DNA of 64,000 bases from Micromonospora avicenniae (GTDB taxonomy: Bacteria > Actinomycetota > Actinomycetes > Mycobacteriales > Micromonosporaceae). Positions within the stretch are counted from its first letter, which is position 1, and every line of letters starts with the position of its first letter. The position numbers and the translations under genes are program-made. Positions 47,275 to 55,321 of the stretch are shown here, piece by piece. The notes under the pieces were generated by a model. It did not search any database, was not told the DNA's origin, and was given only the letters and a program-made list of their open reading frames with translations. The stretch spans positions 46,252 through 110,251 of the forward strand of contig NZ_FTNF01000018.1 of assembly GCF_900156065.1 (NCBI RefSeq). Reading direction: 5' to 3'.

Positions 47275-48516
47275 TCACGACAGCAGGTCGGGCCGATCGG
47301 CCAGGTCCGCCTCGGGCAGTTCCTCCGGCCGAGCGACCCACGCCGAGTAGACCGGCACGCCGTGCCACGGCCCCGCCGGTAGACCGTCGCGGGTGTCGGT
47401 GGCGACGGCAACGACGGCGTACGGATGGCCGAAACGCAGGTCGGCGACGCGCACGACGGCTTCCGGCGGCAGGCCGGTGACTGCGGCGAGCGCGGTCACC
47501 GCGGCTGCCTCGAAGCCGTACCGACCGTAGCGGGCCGTCGCGGCCTGAGCTGCCTCGTAGCCCAGGCCAGGGGCACCCATCAGCTCGCCGAGGGCGCCCA
47601 CTGCCCGGTCGAACCCGAGCCCCTTCGTGGTCAGGTCGTGCCGGCTCTCCGCCGTCCAGCAGGGGAGCACCGCGCTGAGCCGCTCCTCACGTCCGAACGC
47701 CCGGGTCTGCTCTTCACGAAGTGTCCAGAGCGGGGTCTCACCCAGCGGTAGGTCGTAGAGGGAACGGCGTCCCCTCCCGGGGAACGTCGTCGCGTTGATC
47801 GCCACCTCGTGTGCGGCGGCGAGCACGTCGGACGCGGGCACCTCCGGCAGCGCGGCGACCGAGACGACCAGTAGGCCTGCCGCGCGGCCGTCGACGGTCT
47901 CCGGCTTCGCCTGCGCGGCGTGCACGGCCACGTCGCCGGCCCGGGCGGTGCCGGCGATCCAGCAGGTGTGGCCGTGCCACGGGGTGCGCAGCACCCGGCG
48001 CAGCTCGCCCGCCCAGGTGCTGCCCGGTCCGAGCGCGTCGGCCGACGCCACCTGGAACGGGCTGGCCCACGTGATCCGGGTGGCCAGTGCGGTGGCCATG
48101 ACCAGGAGCGTGTCCGGCTCGACCGTGAGCGGGAACTTCTCGATCATGCCCATGGTGCGCTCCCGCGCCCACGCATCCAGGGCCGCCTGCTCGGGCAGCG
48201 GCCCCGTCTCGGTGCTCTTCGGCAGCGCGGCCCGCCACTCGGCCAGGGCGTCGGTCGCTGTGCGCTCCCACAGCGCGCTGGCCGAGGCGACCAGCGGGTG
48301 CGGCGCGTCCAGCAGTGTCCGCGCCGTCGCGGCGGCCCGGTCGGCGTCGGCGCCGAGCACCTCCTCCAACTCCGTACGCGTCCGGCCGGTGGCGGCCGGG
48401 CCGACCAGGGCGAGCAGCAGCCACGCGCCGAGCGGGGAGGCGATGTGGTGCCCGGAGCCGATCAGGTGGTGCATCCGTTCCGCGTATCGGGCCACGGGCC
48501 CGGTGGAAACCATCAT
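47275..48516 (-). CDS. Serpin family protein
   Basis: A 413-residue protein with the serpin fold and no signal peptide, so probably cytoplasmic. MIEKFPLTVEPDTLLVMATAL and ATRITWASPFQVA (about residues 123-156) match the conserved serpin core (I-x-x-F-P, A-x-x-F-x-x-x-W-x-x-x-F pattern). The reactive-centre hinge appears as YGFEAAAVTALAAVTG (about 329-344), an Ala-rich stretch like that of inhibitory serpins, followed by RFGHPYAVVAVATD, equivalent to the D-H-P-F-L-F segment. Inhibitory serpins trap serine or cysteine proteases covalently. Bacterial serpins are sporadic. It is convergent to the NRPS-PKS cluster with only a shared terminator between them; a functional link is unproven. Confidence 0.8.
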   Translation of the reverse strand: MMVSTGPVARYAERMHHLIGSGHHIASPLGAWLLLALVGPAATGRTRTELEEVLGADADRAAATARTLLDAPHPLVASASALWERTATDALAEWRAALPKSTETGPLPEQAALDAWARERTMGMIEKFPLTVEPDTLLVMATALATRITWASPFQVASADALGPGSTWAGELRRVLRTPWHGHTCWIAGTARAGDVAVHAAQAKPETVDGRAAGLLVVSVAALPEVPASDVLAAAHEVAINATTFPGRGRRSLYDLPLGETPLWTLREEQTRAFGREERLSAVLPCWTAESRHDLTTKGLGFDRAVGALGELMGAPGLGYEAAQAATARYGRYGFEAAAVTALAAVTGLPPEAVVRVADLRFGHPYAVVAVATDTRDGLPAGPWHGVPVYSAWVARPEELPEADLADRPDLLS

Positions 48517-48701
48517 CGCTCCACTGTGCCCGCCGGCCGCCCTCGCGTCAGCCCGTCACTCCGGGTCGGCGCCGACGACCTCTGCCACCGGAGCGGGCAG
48601 CGGGTACGGGCGCTCCGGCGGCAGTAGCGCTTCTGCGGCCGCGGCTGCCGACGGTTCCCTGGTTGGGCTCGCGGGAGGCGTTGTGGATAGGCTTCCGGGC
48701 C

Positions 48702-49196
48702 GTGGCAGGTCTGTTGAGAAACATGGCGGCACGCATCAGCCGGGCCGGTGGAGCGATGGTTCCCCGCCAGCGACGTGGGGAGCCCACGCCGGCTCAGGTC
48801 GCGCGCCGGCGTCACGTCGCCGCCCTGCAGCGTCGCGAACTGTCGTACGCCCCGGAGCTGGACGGGCAGGCTGACCCGGGCGAGATCGTGTGGACCTGGG
48901 TGCCGTACGAGGACGACCCGCGCCAGGGCAAGGACCGCCCGGTGCTGGTGGTCGGCCGCAAGAGCCGCACCCTGTTCGGGCTGATGCTGTCCAGCCAGAG
49001 CGCCCGGGACGGGCAGCGGCACTGGCTCGCGCTCGGCCCGGGCGACTGGGACCGGGACAAGCGGCCCAGCTGGATCCGGCTGGATCGGGTGCTGACCATG
49101 CGCGAGGACAGCATCCGTCGTGAGGGCGCGATCCTGGACCGGGCCCGCTTCGAGAAGATCGGCAGGGCGCTGCGCGCCGGCTACGGCTGGCGCTGA
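48702..49196 (+). CDS. PemK/MazF-like toxin-family protein
   Basis: A 164-residue protein with a basic N-terminal extension of about 55 residues before the CcdB/PemK-type barrel. DPGEIVWTWVPYEDDPRQGK followed by DRPVLVVGRK (about residues 56-85) is the PemK/MazF first-strand motif (G-x-I-x-W-x-x-x-P-F/Y-x-x-x-x-x-K-x-R-P). WIRLDRVLTM (about 127-136) aligns with the conserved S-x-x-R/D-x-V-x-T region. In toxins this fold cleaves mRNA. No antitoxin gene is visible in front of it, so it may be a stand-alone member. The GTG at 48702 was chosen; the ATG at 48723 is an alternative, and neither has a strong Shine-Dalgarno. Confidence 0.75.
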   Translation: MAGLLRNMAARISRAGGAMVPRQRRGEPTPAQVARRRHVAALQRRELSYAPELDGQADPGEIVWTWVPYEDDPRQGKDRPVLVVGRKSRTLFGLMLSSQSARDGQRHWLALGPGDWDRDKRPSWIRLDRVLTMREDSIRREGAILDRARFEKIGRALRAGYGWR

Positions 49197-49200
49197 TCCC

Positions 49201-49228
49201 GACCGGTCATCTCCGACCGGTCACCTCC
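49201..49228. repeat. Tandem 14-bp repeat
   Basis: GACCGGTCATCTCC is followed directly by GACCGGTCACCTCC (one difference), just after the PemK-like stop. Each unit starts with the palindrome GACCGGTC. Confidence 0.6.
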
Positions 49229-49377
49229 GACTGGGCATCGACGATTCGGCGCGGTCCTCGTGCGGTTTGCCGGGCGCAGGTCGAACACCTCCTCCGGGGA
49301 ACGGCACTCGTACACCCCGCGCCGCGGCGTCGGCATCGACTCCTTGGCCCACCTGGCCGGCAGGCGCATCGCAGTGA

Positions 49378-49421
49378 GGTTGATACCGCAGAGTCATTTT
49401 GATGACTGTGCGGTATCAACC
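49378..49421. repeat. 20-bp inverted repeat (terminator or REP-like)
   Basis: Bases 49378-49397 pair with 49402-49421 with one mismatch; loop TTTG; arms begin GGTTGATACCGCA. It lies in the 442-base gap between the PemK-like and ArsR genes. It is AT-richer than the flanks and can terminate transcription in either direction. Apart from this hairpin, the 14-bp repeat and the ArsR promoter, I see nothing in this gap. Confidence 0.75.
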
Positions 49422-49570
49422 CCACGTGGGGATGGCGCCGGAACGCCCTCCTGGCGCAGTCGTGGTGCGCGGGCGTCAGGCGGCTTCGCGGCTCGGCCCG
49501 ACCGAGGCCGACCGGGGTGTCCGGCCCCCTCGCCGCCCGGAACCCCCCACCCGTGAATGCGCGATTCCGC

Positions 49571-49627
49571 TTGACCAGGCGTACGTGCGGCGTATATTCA
49601 ACCTATCGGTTTATCAACCAGCTGGTT
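49571..49627 (+). promoter_or_regulatory. ArsR promoter with two tandem AACC-N4-GGTT operators
   Basis: TTGACC (49571-49576) and TATATT (49593-49598), 16 bases apart, form a good sigma70-type promoter. Overlapping the expected start point are AACC-TATC-GGTT (49600-49611) and AACC-AGCT-GGTT (49616-49627), 16 bp apart. The sites end 11 bases before the ArsR ATG. Repeated dyads at the start point are typical of ArsR/SmtB autoregulation. Confidence 0.75.
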
Positions 49628-49638
49628 TAGAGAAGGCG

Positions 49639-49983
49639 ATGACAGCAGATCAGGTCAGCACCGTGTTCGCCGCCCTCGCGGACCCGACCCGCCGGGCGAT
49701 CCTCGCCCGGCTGGCGGCCGGCGAGGCGACGGTCAACGAGCTGGCGGCGCCGTTCCCGATGAGCGTCCAGGCCATCTCCAAGCACCTCAACGTGCTGGAG
49801 CGGGCCGGTCTGATCGTCCGTACCCGGGAGGCGCAGTGGCGGCGGTGCCGGCTGGAGCCGGCCCCGTTGCGCACCCTCGCCGAGTGGGTCGACCAGTACC
49901 GAAGGTTCTGGGAAGACCGTTACGACACGTTGGACGAGTACCTCAACGAACTGAAGGGGAAAGACGATGAGCCAGCTCAGTGA
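49639..49983 (+). CDS. ArsR family transcriptional regulator
   Basis: A 114-residue winged-helix repressor. VFAALADPTRRAILARLAAG (about residues 9-28) is the classic ArsR start, and VNELAAPFPMSVQAISKHLN with VLERAGLIVRTREAQ (about 32-66) holds the helix-turn-helix and wing. The metal-binding ELCVC motif is absent, so this belongs to the metal-independent subgroup usually paired with SRPBCC genes. It overlaps the SRPBCC gene by 17 bases, and the two form one operon. Two tandem dyads over the promoter imply autorepression. GAGAAGG precedes the ATG. Confidence 0.93.
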   Translation: MTADQVSTVFAALADPTRRAILARLAAGEATVNELAAPFPMSVQAISKHLNVLERAGLIVRTREAQWRRCRLEPAPLRTLAEWVDQYRRFWEDRYDTLDEYLNELKGKDDEPAQ

Positions 49984-50440
49984 CCTCGCGATCGACCTGC
50001 CGTCGGACCAGGAGATCACCCTCACCCGTGCCTTCGACGCGCCACGCGACCTGGTGTTCGCCGCACACACGCAGGCGGAGCACCTGAAGCACTGGTGGGG
50101 GCGGGGCAACCCGCTCGACGTCGAGATCGACTTCCGGGTGGGCGGCCGGTACCGGTTCGTCGAGCACGCCAAGGATGGCAACTCCTACGCGTTCCGGGGC
50201 GAGTTCCGGGAGATCGTGGTGCCGGAGCGCATCGTGCAGACCTTCGAGTACGAGGGCATGCCCGGGCACGTGGTGGTGGAGACCCTCGTCTTCACCGAGC
50301 AGGACGGCCGCACCGTCGTCACCGGCACCAGCCGGTTCGGCACGAAGCAGGAGCGCGACGGCATGCTCGACACCGGGATGACGCAGGGCGCGGCCGAGTC
50401 GTACGCCGCTCTGGATCGGCACCTGGCCGGCCTGGCCTGA
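49967..50440 (+). CDS. SRPBCC (AHSA1-like) domain protein
   Basis: A 157-residue START/Bet v1-like ligand-binding protein. EITLTRAFDAPRDLVFAAHT (about residues 16-35) and LKHWWGRGNPLDVEIDFRVG (about 40-59) are characteristic of the Aha1/activator-of-Hsp90-like family, and the C-terminal helix includes GMTQGAAESYAALDRHL. Members commonly sit in an operon with an ArsR regulator and are thought to bind small hydrophobic molecules. Ligand and role are unknown. GGGGAAAG precedes the ATG, which is inside the ArsR coding sequence. Confidence 0.93.
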   Translation: MSQLSDLAIDLPSDQEITLTRAFDAPRDLVFAAHTQAEHLKHWWGRGNPLDVEIDFRVGGRYRFVEHAKDGNSYAFRGEFREIVVPERIVQTFEYEGMPGHVVVETLVFTEQDGRTVVTGTSRFGTKQERDGMLDTGMTQGAAESYAALDRHLAGLA

Positions 50441-50619
50441 CGTACGGCGGGGTATCCGACGGGGTGCCCCGCCGTACCCGAACCGTCTTCGTAGGATGTG
50501 TTCGTAACGCTAGCCAGGTCGCGAGCGCCTTTCATTACGCCACTGGGGAGCAGTTCCGGATTCCGCACCGCACGGGGACGGCGACAGGATCGCCGTCGGA
50601 GACGGAGAGGAATGCCGCG

Positions 50620-50889
50620 ATGAACGGTGGCGCACGTCCACACCCAGCCTTGCCTGACGATCATCTGCCGGTCACGCCGGACTGGATCTGCTCGACCTGT
50701 GGTACGGACTGGCCCTGCTCCACGAAGCGGAGCCGGCTGTTGGAGGAGTACGGCCGCGATCGGGCGGCGCTCGGTGTCTATCTGGCGGCGTGTCTCGCCG
50801 CAGCGTCCGCGGAGCTGCGCCGCGTTCCTGTGGACGTACTGCAGCAGCGCTTCACCGGCTGGCTTCCCCGGCCGCGGCGCCCCTTCTGA
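50620..50889 (+). CDS. Small CxxC-containing hypothetical protein
   Basis: An 89-residue protein. WICSTCGTDWPCSTKRSRLL (about residues 23-42) has three cysteines (CxxC then C), the pattern of a widespread small actinobacterial protein family often placed beside XRE regulators; its function is not known to me. The remainder is helical (YGRDRAALGVYLAACLAAAS), with no membrane segment expected. GGAGAGG lies 9-15 bases before the ATG. It is convergent with the large glycan-synthesis fusion. The 180-base gap in front of it probably holds its promoter, but I call no boxes. Confidence 0.7.
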   Translation: MNGGARPHPALPDDHLPVTPDWICSTCGTDWPCSTKRSRLLEEYGRDRAALGVYLAACLAAASAELRRVPVDVLQQRFTGWLPRPRRPF

Positions 50890-50897
50890 CCGGCGAG

Positions 50898-50927
50898 ACG
50901 GGCCCCGGCGTAGCAGCCGGAGCCCGT
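50898..50927. terminator. Bidirectional hairpin terminator
   Basis: Stem ACGGGC-C-CCGG / CCGG-A-GCCCGT (10 pairs, one internal mismatch) with an 8-base loop, between the convergent small CxxC gene and the glycan-synthesis fusion gene. Confidence 0.65.
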
Positions 50928-50961
50928 TCCGCATGCACCTCCTTCCTGCTGTGACCCGTGG

Positions 50962-53900
50962 TCAGGTCCAGATGCTCGCCCGGACCTGCCGCGCTGTGGC
51001 GGGGACCGACGCGCGTATGGCGTGCGTGGTCGCCGCGGGGGTGCGGGTCGGCCAACCGACCAGCCGGGGACGCCGTCGAGCGCTCACGTCCTCGACCCAG
51101 CCGACCAGCAGCACGACGACGAAGAGCAGTAGAAGCGCCACCGCCAGGTATCCGGCCCGCCCGAGCCGCCAGGCGTCGAGCCGGTCGCCGACGACGAAGC
51201 AGACCGCGATCGCCGCGTTGTGCCAGAGGTAGATGGTCAGAGCCCGGCTGTTGAGCCAGGTGACCAACTGGTCCAGTGGCCGCGCTCGGGCCAGCCACGC
51301 CATCGGGGGGCGTGCCCGGAGCAGCAGGAGTACGAAACCCAGCGAGTAGAACGCCTGCGCGGGCGGGATGTCGTTCAGGTCGAAGCCACCCGCCGGGTTC
51401 GTCATCGTCCACGCGGCTCCGATCCCCAGGCACACGGTCGCCACCAGAATCAGCGCCGGCAATGGAACGCGGTGCAACGCGCCGTCGCGATGAGCGAAGC
51501 CGACGAGCCAGCAGGCGCCGAAGGTGGCCAGGTCGACGACGACCGAGTGGACGTTGCCGCTGAGCGGTGGTGACGTGGTCTGCAGCAGCACGACGGCGGC
51601 GAGAGGCAGCAGCACGGTCGGCAACGGCCAGCGGCGGTAGAGGCCGAGCAGCACGGGCGAGAGCAGGACGAGCCAGAGATACGTGACCAGGTACCACAGC
51701 ACCCCGGTGACGTCCTGCGCCCAGGCGCTGCCCGCAGGCTGGGCGATCGGCACCAGCCACGTCAACAGCCCGGGCCACGCCGGCCGGTCGGACCAGCCCT
51801 GCCAGACCATCAACGGCACGAGCACCGCGCCCAGCATCCACAACGCCGGCAACAGCCGCCGGAGCCGGCCGTTGACCGCCTGAACCGACGTACGGTCCAG
51901 GGAGCGGGCCATCAGCGAGCCGCCGAGCGCGAACATCACACCCATGGCGGGAAACGCGAAGCTCAACCAGGCGTAGCCCCACATGTGATAGACGATCACC
52001 CGGGTCAGGGCCAGCGCGCGGAGTGTGTCGAACCAGCGGTCCCGGCCTGCTCCGGCACCGACTGGCCCGGCGCTCCGACCGGTCGCCTCCGGCTGCACCT
52101 GGCGCTCGTCCATCACACTTCCGTCCACCACGCTTCCGTCCACCACGCTTCCGTTCATCACGGTTCCGTTCATCACGCCGGCGTTCACCACGGTTCCGCC
52201 CACCACGTCTCCGGAGCGACCGGTCGGCGGGTCACCGGCACGCTTCAGTTTCCGCCATCGAAGCCGGGCACCGGTCAGCGCGGTGATCATCGACCGGAGC
52301 AGGACCAGGTACATCAACTGCCGGTACGCGAACTGCTGCAGGGGGAGCGCCAGCAGTGGCAGTAGGCGCTCACGGTCGAGGCGGAAAGCGACAAGCGCGG
52401 TGACCGCTTGCACGGCCAGCATCAGCAGCCACGCCACGGCGGTCTCGGTGGCGCCGAGAAAGAACAGTCCGTACAGGGCCATCACGTCCAGTACCGGACC
52501 GAGCAGTGGCAGCGCCACACCGAACAGGGCGAGCATCGGCAGACCGAGGCGGCCGAACCGGCCGGACGGGCCGTTGTCGAGCGCCGCCCGGCGGTGCTTC
52601 CACATCGCCTGCATGGTGCCGTAGCTCCAGCGGTACCGTTGCCGCCACAACTGCGTCAGGGAGGCGGGCGCCTCGGTCCACGCCCGGGCCCGCTTCTCGT
52701 ACACCACACGCCAGCCGGCCCGGAGAACGGCCATCGTGATGTCGGTGTCCTCGGCGAGGGTGTCGTCACTCATGCCGCCCGCGGTGAGCAGCACCCGGCG
52801 ACGGAACGCCCCGATGGCCCCCGGCACGGTCGGCATGCAGCCGAGCGTCTCGTACAGCCGGCGGTCGAGGTTGAAGCCGATGACGTACTCGATGTGCTGC
52901 CACCACCCGAGCGGGCCTCGCCGGTTGGCCACCTTGACGTTCCCGGCGACGGCACCCACCGACGGGTCGGCGAACGGCTGCACCAGCCGGCGTACGGAGT
53001 CCCGCTCGAACACCGTGTCGCCGTCGACCATCACGATGATCTCGTGGCTGGCGTGGGCGATACCGGTGTTGAGCGCGCTCGGCTTGCCGCCGTTGGGCTT
53101 GCGGATCACTCGCACGTTGCGCAGTCCGAGCGCCTCCACCAGGTCGGCGGTGCCGTCGGTGGAGCCGTCGTCGACGACGACGACCTCGATCCCGCGATGG
53201 TCGCCGTGGGCCAGTGACCGGACGCTCGCGACGATGCCGGCCTGTTCGTTGTAGGCCGGCACGATTATCGAGACGGGCTCGGTGACCGGCGGCCCCCAGT
53301 AGCCACGCCGGCGGCGCCAGGCCAGCCGGGGCGCCAGGACGAGCAGCAGCAGCGTACGGGCCAGCATCAGGAGCCCGACCACCACGAACAGCACCCGGAG
53401 CGTGGCGATGAACAGGTCGGCGACCTGCACCGCCGTGACGACCGACCCGGACCGCCAGCGTGTGGCCTCTGACACCGGCCGGTTCGCGGGAACCGCGGCC
53501 ACGCCGTCCTCGTCGGTCTCGTCCCGGGTCGCGTTGACGCCGTGTCCGACGGTGACGAAGTCGTAGCCTCGCCCCAGCATCGCGGGGATGAACCGGTCGA
53601 GCGCGGCGACCGTCTGCGCGCGATCGCCGCCCGCGTCGTGCATCAGCACGACGGCGCCCTGCCCGTCCGGCGGGGTCATGTTCCGCATGATCGCGTCCAC
53701 TCCGGGCCTGGCCCAGTCCTGACTGTCGGTGTCGTTCACGGCCGTGAGGTAGCCGAGCCGGCCGGCCTGCTGGATGGCCGCCCACGCCTCGTCGTCCACG
53801 GCGTCGGCCCGTGACGAGTACGGGAAGCGCAGCAGGTTCGTCCGGACGCCCGCGGCGTTCATGATCGCCATCTGGGTCTGGGTGTACTCGAGTCGCCGTT

Positions 53901-54387
53901 GCCAACCGGGTAGCACTGTCGCGTCCGGGTGGCTGAAGGTGTGCACCCCCAGTTCGTGGCCCTCGGCGGTGATTCGGGCGACCAGGTCGGGATGGCGTGC
54001 CACCTGGCTGCCCACCACGAAGAAGGTCGCCTTCGCCCCGTGCCGTCGCAGCACGTCGAGGATTCGGGGTGTCCACACCGGATCCGGGCCGTCGTCGAAG
54101 GTGAGGGCGATGGTGCGCGGCGGCATACGGTAGGAACGCGCCTGACCTCCGGTGGTGTCGATCACCGGCCCGCCCGAGATGATCTCGGCTGGCACCGTGC
54201 CCTGGTCGCCCGTCTCCCGAACGTGGTCCGGGGTGAACTCGGAGTTCGCGTACGCCTCGACCAGCAGCAGGCTGACCAGGACGGTGACCAGGGCCCCGGA
54301 GACCACCCAGCTCGTGCGCGGCGCGAGCCGGACCCGACGTCGCCGCCGCGGCGGCGAGGACGTGGGACGCCTCATCGTCACGGTCAT
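50962..54387 (-). CDS. Trifunctional NodB-type polysaccharide deacetylase / GT2 synthase / acyltransferase-3
   Basis: An 1141-residue membrane fusion. After an N-terminal signal-anchor (WVVSGALVTVLVSLLLVEAY) comes a NodB deacetylase (about residues 90-290): LTFDDGPDPVWTP with the metal Asp, HTFSHPD, and the catalytic His region VVLMHDAGG. Next is a processive family 2 glycosyltransferase (about 375-650): VSIIVPAYNE, VVVDDGSTDGT, VDGDTVFE (DxD), EDTDIT and QRYRWSYG (QxxRW), followed by transmembrane helices. A repeat-rich linker (about 725-760) leads to an acyltransferase-3 domain (about 785-1110): RALALTRVIVYHMWGYA and many membrane helices. It may make, N-deacetylate and O- or N-acylate an envelope amino-sugar polymer. 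GGGAGGGG precedes the ATG, which overlaps the upstream stop. Confidence 0.9.
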   Translation of the reverse strand: MTVTMRRPTSSPPRRRRRVRLAPRTSWVVSGALVTVLVSLLLVEAYANSEFTPDHVRETGDQGTVPAEIISGGPVIDTTGGQARSYRMPPRTIALTFDDGPDPVWTPRILDVLRRHGAKATFFVVGSQVARHPDLVARITAEGHELGVHTFSHPDATVLPGWQRRLEYTQTQMAIMNAAGVRTNLLRFPYSSRADAVDDEAWAAIQQAGRLGYLTAVNDTDSQDWARPGVDAIMRNMTPPDGQGAVVLMHDAGGDRAQTVAALDRFIPAMLGRGYDFVTVGHGVNATRDETDEDGVAAVPANRPVSEATRWRSGSVVTAVQVADLFIATLRVLFVVVGLLMLARTLLLLVLAPRLAWRRRRGYWGPPVTEPVSIIVPAYNEQAGIVASVRSLAHGDHRGIEVVVVDDGSTDGTADLVEALGLRNVRVIRKPNGGKPSALNTGIAHASHEIIVMVDGDTVFERDSVRRLVQPFADPSVGAVAGNVKVANRRGPLGWWQHIEYVIGFNLDRRLYETLGCMPTVPGAIGAFRRRVLLTAGGMSDDTLAEDTDITMAVLRAGWRVVYEKRARAWTEAPASLTQLWRQRYRWSYGTMQAMWKHRRAALDNGPSGRFGRLGLPMLALFGVALPLLGPVLDVMALYGLFFLGATETAVAWLLMLAVQAVTALVAFRLDRERLLPLLALPLQQFAYRQLMYLVLLRSMITALTGARLRWRKLKRAGDPPTGRSGDVVGGTVVNAGVMNGTVMNGSVVDGSVVDGSVMDERQVQPEATGRSAGPVGAGAGRDRWFDTLRALALTRVIVYHMWGYAWLSFAFPAMGVMFALGGSLMARSLDRTSVQAVNGRLRRLLPALWMLGAVLVPLMVWQGWSDRPAWPGLLTWLVPIAQPAGSAWAQDVTGVLWYLVTYLWLVLLSPVLLGLYRRWPLPTVLLPLAAVVLLQTTSPPLSGNVHSVVVDLATFGACWLVGFAHRDGALHRVPLPALILVATVCLGIGAAWTMTNPAGGFDLNDIPPAQAFYSLGFVLLLLRARPPMAWLARARPLDQLVTWLNSRALTIYLWHNAAIAVCFVVGDRLDAWRLGRAGYLAVALLLLFVVVLLVGWVEDVSARRRPRLVGWPTRTPAATTHAIRASVPATARQVRASIWT
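52109..52213 (-). repeat. Seven 15-bp tandem repeats within the coding sequence
   Basis: Seven consecutive 15-base units, two of them identical (GTCCACCACGCTTCC on the plus strand), encode repeated pentapeptides such as VVDGS, VMNGT and VMNGS in the linker between the glycosyltransferase and acyltransferase domains. The in-frame unit length allows copy-number change without frameshift. Confidence 0.9.
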
Positions 54388-54956
54388 CGGCCCCTCCCTG
54401 CCGCATAGAGGAGGCCGGGCGCGGTCGGCGGTAGCTGGGGCGAGGGAACCTGGGTGGACGGGCTCGGCGTCGCGCCGGACGGTGACGGCGGAGTGGGCGC
54501 CGCAGTCGAGGGGGGCGGCGGGGAGGGCTCCTCGTCGGACCTCGACGGTGGCAGGGCCGGGACCTGCTCGTCAGGTCGTGGCTCCGGTTCGGGCATGAGG
54601 GACGGCCGGGGCCGTGTCTTGTTGGGCGGCGTGGGGGCGGCGCCCGCCAGCTCGTCGTCGGCTGCCACCACGTGCGGAACCAGCGGGCCGCCCTGCTCTG
54701 GCGGTTGGTCACCGATCTCCATGCCGGTCTCGTCGCCCGGAAGTGGCGCGACGCGGGGCACCGAGGGTCCAGTCAGGACGGCGATCCCGACGATCGGCAC
54801 GTACACGAGGCTGCCGGCCGCCAGGAGCAGCCCACACCAGCGCATCAGGCGCGCCCGTCGTCCGGTGGCGTCGACGAAGACGGGCACCGGAGTGCGGGAA
54901 GCGGCGGTTTGATCGGGGATCGTGGGCGAGTTGCCAGCGGGATTGGGAACGACCAC
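54384..54956 (-). CDS. Proline-rich single-span membrane protein
   Basis: A 190-residue protein with one transmembrane helix (CGLLLAAGSLVYVPIVGIAVL, about residues 40-60) and a long extracytoplasmic tail rich in Pro, Ser, Thr and Glu (for example PRPSLMPEPEPRPDEQVPAL). Such tails span the cell wall. It is the first gene of a two-gene operon and overlaps the deacetylase/glycosyltransferase fusion by four bases (ATGA), so it is probably an accessory or wall-spanning partner of that enzyme. No domain family is recognised. The GTG start at 54956 lacks a clear Shine-Dalgarno. Confidence 0.75.
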   Translation of the reverse strand: MVVPNPAGNSPTIPDQTAASRTPVPVFVDATGRRARLMRWCGLLLAAGSLVYVPIVGIAVLTGPSVPRVAPLPGDETGMEIGDQPPEQGGPLVPHVVAADDELAGAAPTPPNKTRPRPSLMPEPEPRPDEQVPALPPSRSDEEPSPPPPSTAAPTPPSPSGATPSPSTQVPSPQLPPTAPGLLYAAGRGR

Positions 54957-55321
54957 CCGGACGACGCTAGGGATCCGGAAAGCCGCCTATGTCCTCTTTT
55001 GTGGAGGGTTAGCTCGTAGGTGGAATTTCATATTCCGCACAACAGGATGAACCGCGATACATCGGCCTTTAACGTTTCCATGTTCATCTTCATGTAATTC
55101 GGTGACAAGTAGTCCGATCTATAGACATCAGTAACATATAGGGCCTAACGGGACAAACCCCGATGAGGCGGAAAAACTAGGTCAGACCGGACGAAGCGCT
55201 AAGGGGCGACACAAGGCGGGCGAGGCGTTCGCGATGCGAGGTGGTCGTCGGTGTGGCCGTCACGTTCCACCGTCCCGCTGAGTTGAAGGAAGGTCGGCTC
55301 GTGGGCGATCGGGCGCAAGGG
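54957..55321. promoter_or_regulatory. AT-rich intergenic promoter region
   Basis: A 365-base gap without a gene. Bases about 55000-55150 are strikingly AT-richer than the rest of the window (stretches such as GATCTATAGACATCAG and AACATATAGGG). It lies upstream of the minus-strand proline-rich/glycan operon and downstream of the GGDEF gene, so it should contain that operon's promoter. I see no confident -35/-10 pair or dyad. Confidence 0.45.

Noticed and set aside
48702..49196. Complete type II toxin-antitoxin module
   Set aside because: No small antitoxin gene was found directly upstream of the PemK-like gene, so only the toxin-fold protein is called.
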